From NCBI RefSeq assembly GCF_020422885.1, contig NZ_CP084622.1, positions 3,615,001 through 3,679,000 on the forward strand: 64,000 nt of DNA, in the 5' to 3' direction. Below, one piece after another: positions 61,245-64,000 of the stretch. The notes beneath the pieces are model-generated. The model was not told where the DNA came from and ran no database searches. It saw only the letters and a program-made list of their open reading frames with translations. The translations under genes and the position numbers were made by a program. Source of the DNA: Mesobacillus sp. S13. GTDB taxonomy: Bacteria > Bacillota > Bacilli > Bacillales > Cytobacillaceae. Numbering within the stretch: the stretch's first letter is position 1; every line of letters starts with the position of its first letter.

Positions 61245-62660
61245 TTATTTAGCCAGTTCATAAATTGCTTGTGCATAAATCGCAGTTGCCCTGAGAAGGT
61301 CTTCAATAATCATATATTCATCCTTCTGATGAGCGATGTCAGGTCTTCCAGGGAAAAGCGGGCCAAATGCCACACCTGATTTCAGGGACCTTGCATATGT
61401 ACCTCCGCCGATTGAAATAAGTTCCGCCTTTTCACCAACCTGTTCTTCATACACTTTCTTCAAAGTCTGGATGAGGAAGTCATTTTCATCCACATGATGT
61501 GGGTTGGAGTTCGAGAAGTTCTCAATGGTTAACTCTTCAGCCTCTAAAACCTGATTTAAGATTCCTTTTGTCTTCTCAAGATCAGTCGTTACCGGATAGC
61601 GCATGTTCAAGCCCGCGCGGCCGCCTTTTTCCTTGGAGTAGGAAAGTTTCCCGACATTGATTGTCAAATCTCCGGTGATATCATCAGTATATGCAACTCC
61701 GAGCGCCCTGCCGCGTGAATCCTTGCCCAGGAACTTGGAGACAAATTGAAAGAACTTTTCACTGCTTCCATCCAGGTTCAACTCGGAGAGGAAGCTTGCC
61801 ATATAAAGGCCTGCATTTTTGCCATTGTCAGGCTCCATGCCGTGCGCTGATACACCTTCAAGCTCAAGGATCAGCTTGCCGCTTTCAACTACAGCTCTGC
61901 CATCTAATTCGTTGTTCCTTTTGAATTCCTCAAAGCGCTGGACAATATCCGTTTGTCCTTGCTGAACAACCAGTTCTACCTTAGCAAAATCAGGTACCAT
62001 ATTATAGCGGCGCCCGGAAGAAAAATTGGTTACCTCCGCATCGTAATCTTCTTTTTCATTACCGGCTGCTTTTGAAACTAAGTCATAGTCCGCAATTCCT
62101 TTTTCAGCGTAAATGATCGGGAAGTCAGCGTCCGGAGCAAAGCCCATTGTTGGCATTTCCTCATGTTCAAAATAATGGTCTACACAGCGCCAGTCGCTTT
62201 CCTCATCAGTACCAATGATCATTCGGACTCGCTTATTAAGTGGCAAACCTAATTCTTTAACGATTTTCATCGCATAATATGCCGCCATGGTTGGCCCTTT
62301 ATCGTCGATGGCTCCTCGAGCGAAAATTTTCCCGTCGCGAATTTCTGCCCCATAAGGGTCACTTGTCCAGCCATCCCCTTCTGGCACGACATCGACATGG
62401 CAGAGGACACCGACGATTTCGTCTCCTTGCCCGAATTCAAGGTGACCGGCCAGATTACCGACATTCTTAGCCGTAAAACCATCCTTTTCACCAAGTTGCA
62501 GCATGTAATCCAATGCTTCTCTTACACCCTCACCAAGCGGTGCCTCATCTGTAGAGTTTTCCTCATCCAAAACACTCTTGATTTTCAGCAGGTCCTGAGC
62601 ATCCTTAATTAAGTCCGATTCTCTTTTTTCTACTTCCTTCATCCAATTGATTGAAGTCAT
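61245..62660 (-). CDS. pepV: Dipeptidase PepV (YtjP)
   Basis: 471 residues of the M20 metallopeptidase family. Metal ligands are in VGVLCHVDVVPEGDGW and FARGAIDDKGPTMAAYYAM, the catalytic Glu in IGTDEESDWRCVDHYF, and the C-terminal ligand in IGGGTYARSLKSGVAFGP. It cleaves dipeptides in the cytoplasm. The start is the ATG at 62660 with GGAGGTTTGG upstream. It lies upstream of dat in the same direction. Confidence 0.94.
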   Translation of the reverse strand: MTSINWMKEVEKRESDLIKDAQDLLKIKSVLDEENSTDEAPLGEGVREALDYMLQLGEKDGFTAKNVGNLAGHLEFGQGDEIVGVLCHVDVVPEGDGWTSDPYGAEIRDGKIFARGAIDDKGPTMAAYYAMKIVKELGLPLNKRVRMIIGTDEESDWRCVDHYFEHEEMPTMGFAPDADFPIIYAEKGIADYDLVSKAAGNEKEDYDAEVTNFSSGRRYNMVPDFAKVELVVQQGQTDIVQRFEEFKRNNELDGRAVVESGKLILELEGVSAHGMEPDNGKNAGLYMASFLSELNLDGSSEKFFQFVSKFLGKDSRGRALGVAYTDDITGDLTINVGKLSYSKEKGGRAGLNMRYPVTTDLEKTKGILNQVLEAEELTIENFSNSNPHHVDENDFLIQTLKKVYEEQVGEKAELISIGGGTYARSLKSGVAFGPLFPGRPDIAHQKDEYMIIEDLLRATAIYAQAIYELAK

Positions 62661-63135
62661 TCATCCAAACCTCCATATCTTGTTCTATATGTATTTCCCT
62701 TAAGAAGTACATTTAAGCTCTGCAATATCATTATTGTACCTTAAATAGCCAGTTGAAAACTTGTTTTATATTTTACTCCTGTTTAACACATTCCGTAAAC
62801 AAAGTCACTTTAGATATTTTTTTCTTAATTTTCTAACAACTGTCATATTTAACCTGTTTAAAACCATATTGTTAAGTATATAAACGATTACAAAGGAGGC
62901 AGTTATCTAATAAATTATTAATTTTTCATAAAAAACAGTTAATAATCTGGAATTTTATCTTATTAAAGTGTAAAATAGTCCAAAAGGTAAGACATCTTAT
63001 GATTGCCTTTTAAAAATGGACGCAAAAGGAGCTGTCTGGAAAGAAGAAAACTACATACTTGAGGATTCGTCTTCAATCTATAGTCGGTTGCAGGAAAATG
63101 ACAAAGGGGTTTAAAAAAGGATAGGGAGTGGTTGT
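62661..63135. other. AT-rich intergenic region, no supported gene
   Basis: 475 bp between pepV and ytzE. It contains an orphan AAAGGAGG at about 62892 with no start codon after it. A 32-codon open frame at 63016-63114 lacks a ribosome binding site. Promoters for pepV (minus) and ytzE (plus) must lie here, but no hexamer pair stands out clearly from the AT-rich background. Confidence 0.5.
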
Positions 63136-63357
63136 TTGAAACCTTCGACTAACCGGATGATAAACCGCATCAAATCCATCTACATGTATATATGTCAGAA
63201 TGGTACTGTCACAACTCAAGATCTTGTAGAGGAATTCGGAATTACTCCTCGAACCATCCAGAGGGATTTGAATGTCCTGGCTTATAACGACTTAGTGAAA
63301 AGTCCGAGCCGAGGTAAATGGACAACGACCCAGAAAAAGGTAAAGATGTCTTCATAA
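63136..63357 (+). CDS. ytzE: DeoR-type small HTH protein YtzE
   Basis: 73 residues: little more than a DeoR-type helix-turn-helix (IKSIYMYICQNGTVTTQDLVEEFGITPRTIQRDLNVLAYNDLV) and a basic tail. No effector domain follows, so it binds DNA without the usual sugar-sensing part, like B. subtilis YtzE. The start is a TTG at 63136 with AGGGAGTGG upstream. Its targets are unknown. Confidence 0.88.
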   Translation: MKPSTNRMINRIKSIYMYICQNGTVTTQDLVEEFGITPRTIQRDLNVLAYNDLVKSPSRGKWTTTQKKVKMSS

Positions 63358-63475
63358 TACGAAAAGCGGAAGTGCCTTGATCAGACCCGACAAGCGCTGG
63401 AGGTCCTGACAGTGAAGTCGTTCTTTGACTTCATTGGCAGGACCGAAGCGTCTAGAGGGTCTAGGCGCTGGAGCT
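63357..63475. repeat. Interspersed structured repeat element
   Basis: About 115 bp with strong internal symmetry: GTGAAGTC and GACTTCATT form one hairpin (63411-63439), and GCGCTGGAG occurs twice (63393 and 63470) flanking it. The sequence resembles a dispersed intergenic element I know from several Bacillaceae genomes, beginning AAAAGCGGAAG and ending CGCTGGAGCTGGACA. Only one copy is in this window, so copy number cannot be judged here. No reading frame. Confidence 0.6.
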
Positions 63476-63511
63476 GGACAACACTCGAAGTAAATGTATG
63501 CTTACTAATAA

Positions 63512-63547
63512 AAAGAAATCGCCTGAGCTGGTCTCGGCGATTTCTTT
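63512..63547. terminator. Terminator of the RsuA-family gene
   Basis: AAAGAAATCGCC and GGCGATTTCTTT pair perfectly over a 12-nt loop, just past the stop at 63549; T runs lie on both sides. Confidence 0.88.
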
Positions 63548-63548
63548 T

Positions 63549-64000
63549 TTATACTTCATAAGTTTGCAACATTTCCACTTCTTCGTCTGTCAGCTCCCTG
63601 TATTCCCCGAGCTCCAGCGTGTCATCGAGCTTAAGCGGCCCCATCGACAATCTCTTCAGGTAAATGACTCTTTTTCCGACTGCTTCGAACATCCGCTTCA
63701 CCTGATGGAATTTGCCTTCGATAATCGTCAGCTCGATATCAGAAGTTAAGCCGGATTTTAAAATAACAAGATCACCCGGTTTTGTTTCATAACCATCATC
63801 GAGAGTGACACCTTTCTTGAATGCCTCTATATCCTCTTCCGTCACTTCTCCCTCTATTACCGCAAAATAGGTTTTAGGAACATGTTTTTTTGGTGATAAA
63901 AGCCTGTGAGATAGCTGTCCATCATTCGTGATCAACAGCAGGCCCTCGGTATCCTTATCAAGCCTCCCTACCGGGAAGGGCTCGAATACCTGGTCTTCGA
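63549..64000 (-). CDS. ytzG: RsuA-family 16S rRNA pseudouridine synthase, 3' part
   Basis: The 5' end is outside the window; 150 codons are visible. VGRLDKDTEGLLLITNDG carries the catalytic Asp of the RsuA/RluB family, followed by KTYFAVIEGEVTEEDIEAFKKGV and the C-terminal EGKFHQVKRMFEAVGKRVIYLKRLSMGPLKLDDTL, which is the RsuA pattern (small-subunit U516-type). B. subtilis ytzG lies next to ytzE in the same way. It isomerises a uridine in 16S rRNA. The frame is open to the window edge. Confidence 0.9.
   Translation of the reverse strand, partial: EDQVFEPFPVGRLDKDTEGLLLITNDGQLSHRLLSPKKHVPKTYFAVIEGEVTEEDIEAFKKGVTLDDGYETKPGDLVILKSGLTSDIELTIIEGKFHQVKRMFEAVGKRVIYLKRLSMGPLKLDDTLELGEYRELTDEEVEMLQTYEV

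Noticed and set aside
63016..63114. 32-codon frame upstream of ytzE (MDAKGAVWKEENYILED...)
   Set aside because: No ribosome binding site; the length is within chance for an AT-rich intergenic region. Conservation in relatives would revive it.

Overview
The window looks like chromosomal DNA of a spore-forming member of the Bacillaceae, close to Bacillus/Mesobacillus/Cytobacillus. Three things support this: (i) nearly every gene matches a Bacillus subtilis 'yt-' region gene, in nearly the same order (tpx-ytfJ-ytfI-yteJ-sppA-ytdI ... thiI-nifZ-ezrA-hisJ-refZ-ytsP ... rpsD-tyrS-acsA-acuABC-ccpA-aroA-ytxJHG-murC-sftA-ytpQ-ytpP ... ytoP-ytzB-ytnP-trmB-ytzH-ytmP-amyX-ytlR-ytlQ-ytlP-ytkP ... pepV-ytzE-ytzG); (ii) it encodes sporulation proteins (YtfJ/GerW, an alpha/beta-type SASP, RefZ); (iii) it carries Bacillus-type regulation (T-box on tyrS, rpsD leader, cre sites with ccpA nearby). 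I saw no tRNA, rRNA, insertion sequence, prophage or CRISPR. This is core genome, not an island.

Layout. 1-9 kb: peroxide defence (tpx), the ytfJ-ytfI and yteJ-sppA envelope/spore genes, the NAD kinase ytdI, RarD, an IscA-like protein, MbcS acyl-CoA ligase and a SASP. 9-20 kb: sulfur transfer (nifZ-thiI), division control (ezrA, refZ), hisJ, ytsP, methionine gamma-lyase, the diguanylate cyclase ytrP/dgcP and rpsD. 20-32 kb: tyrS with its T-box, a class A PBP, and the acetate module acsA / acuABC with ccpA and aroA beside it. 33-47 kb: an FtsA-like ATPase with an unusual C-terminal extension, ytxJHG, aminopeptidase, murC, a nicotinate phosphoribosyltransferase-like gene, sftA, ytpQ, ytpP and a lipoprotein. 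47-64 kb: yjjX-like, ytoP, ytzB, ytnP, trmB, ytzH, ytmP, amyX, ytlR-ytlQ-ytlP, ytkP, an E. coli-type speD, dat, pepV, ytzE and the 3' part of an RsuA-family pseudouridine synthase cut by the right edge.

Working links. acsA and acuA are divergent; AcuA and AcuC are expected to acetylate and deacetylate AcsA, and both promoters carry cre-like sites that the nearby CcpA could bind. megL carries a perfect cre consensus. nifZ and thiI overlap by ATGA and form the sulfur-transfer pair for 4-thiouridine.

The most striking unexplained feature is not a gene. Eight intergenic spaces carry short tandem repeat arrays. Six arrays have a period of 51-53 bp and two have a period of 20-21 bp, that is close to five and two turns of B-DNA. 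Their sequences mostly differ from locus to locus. In at least five of the six 52/53-bp arrays each unit contains an inverted repeat. Two arrays, at 37.2 and 58.9 kb, are the same family in opposite orientation. I could not link them to a known element and treat them as the best candidate for something undescribed.
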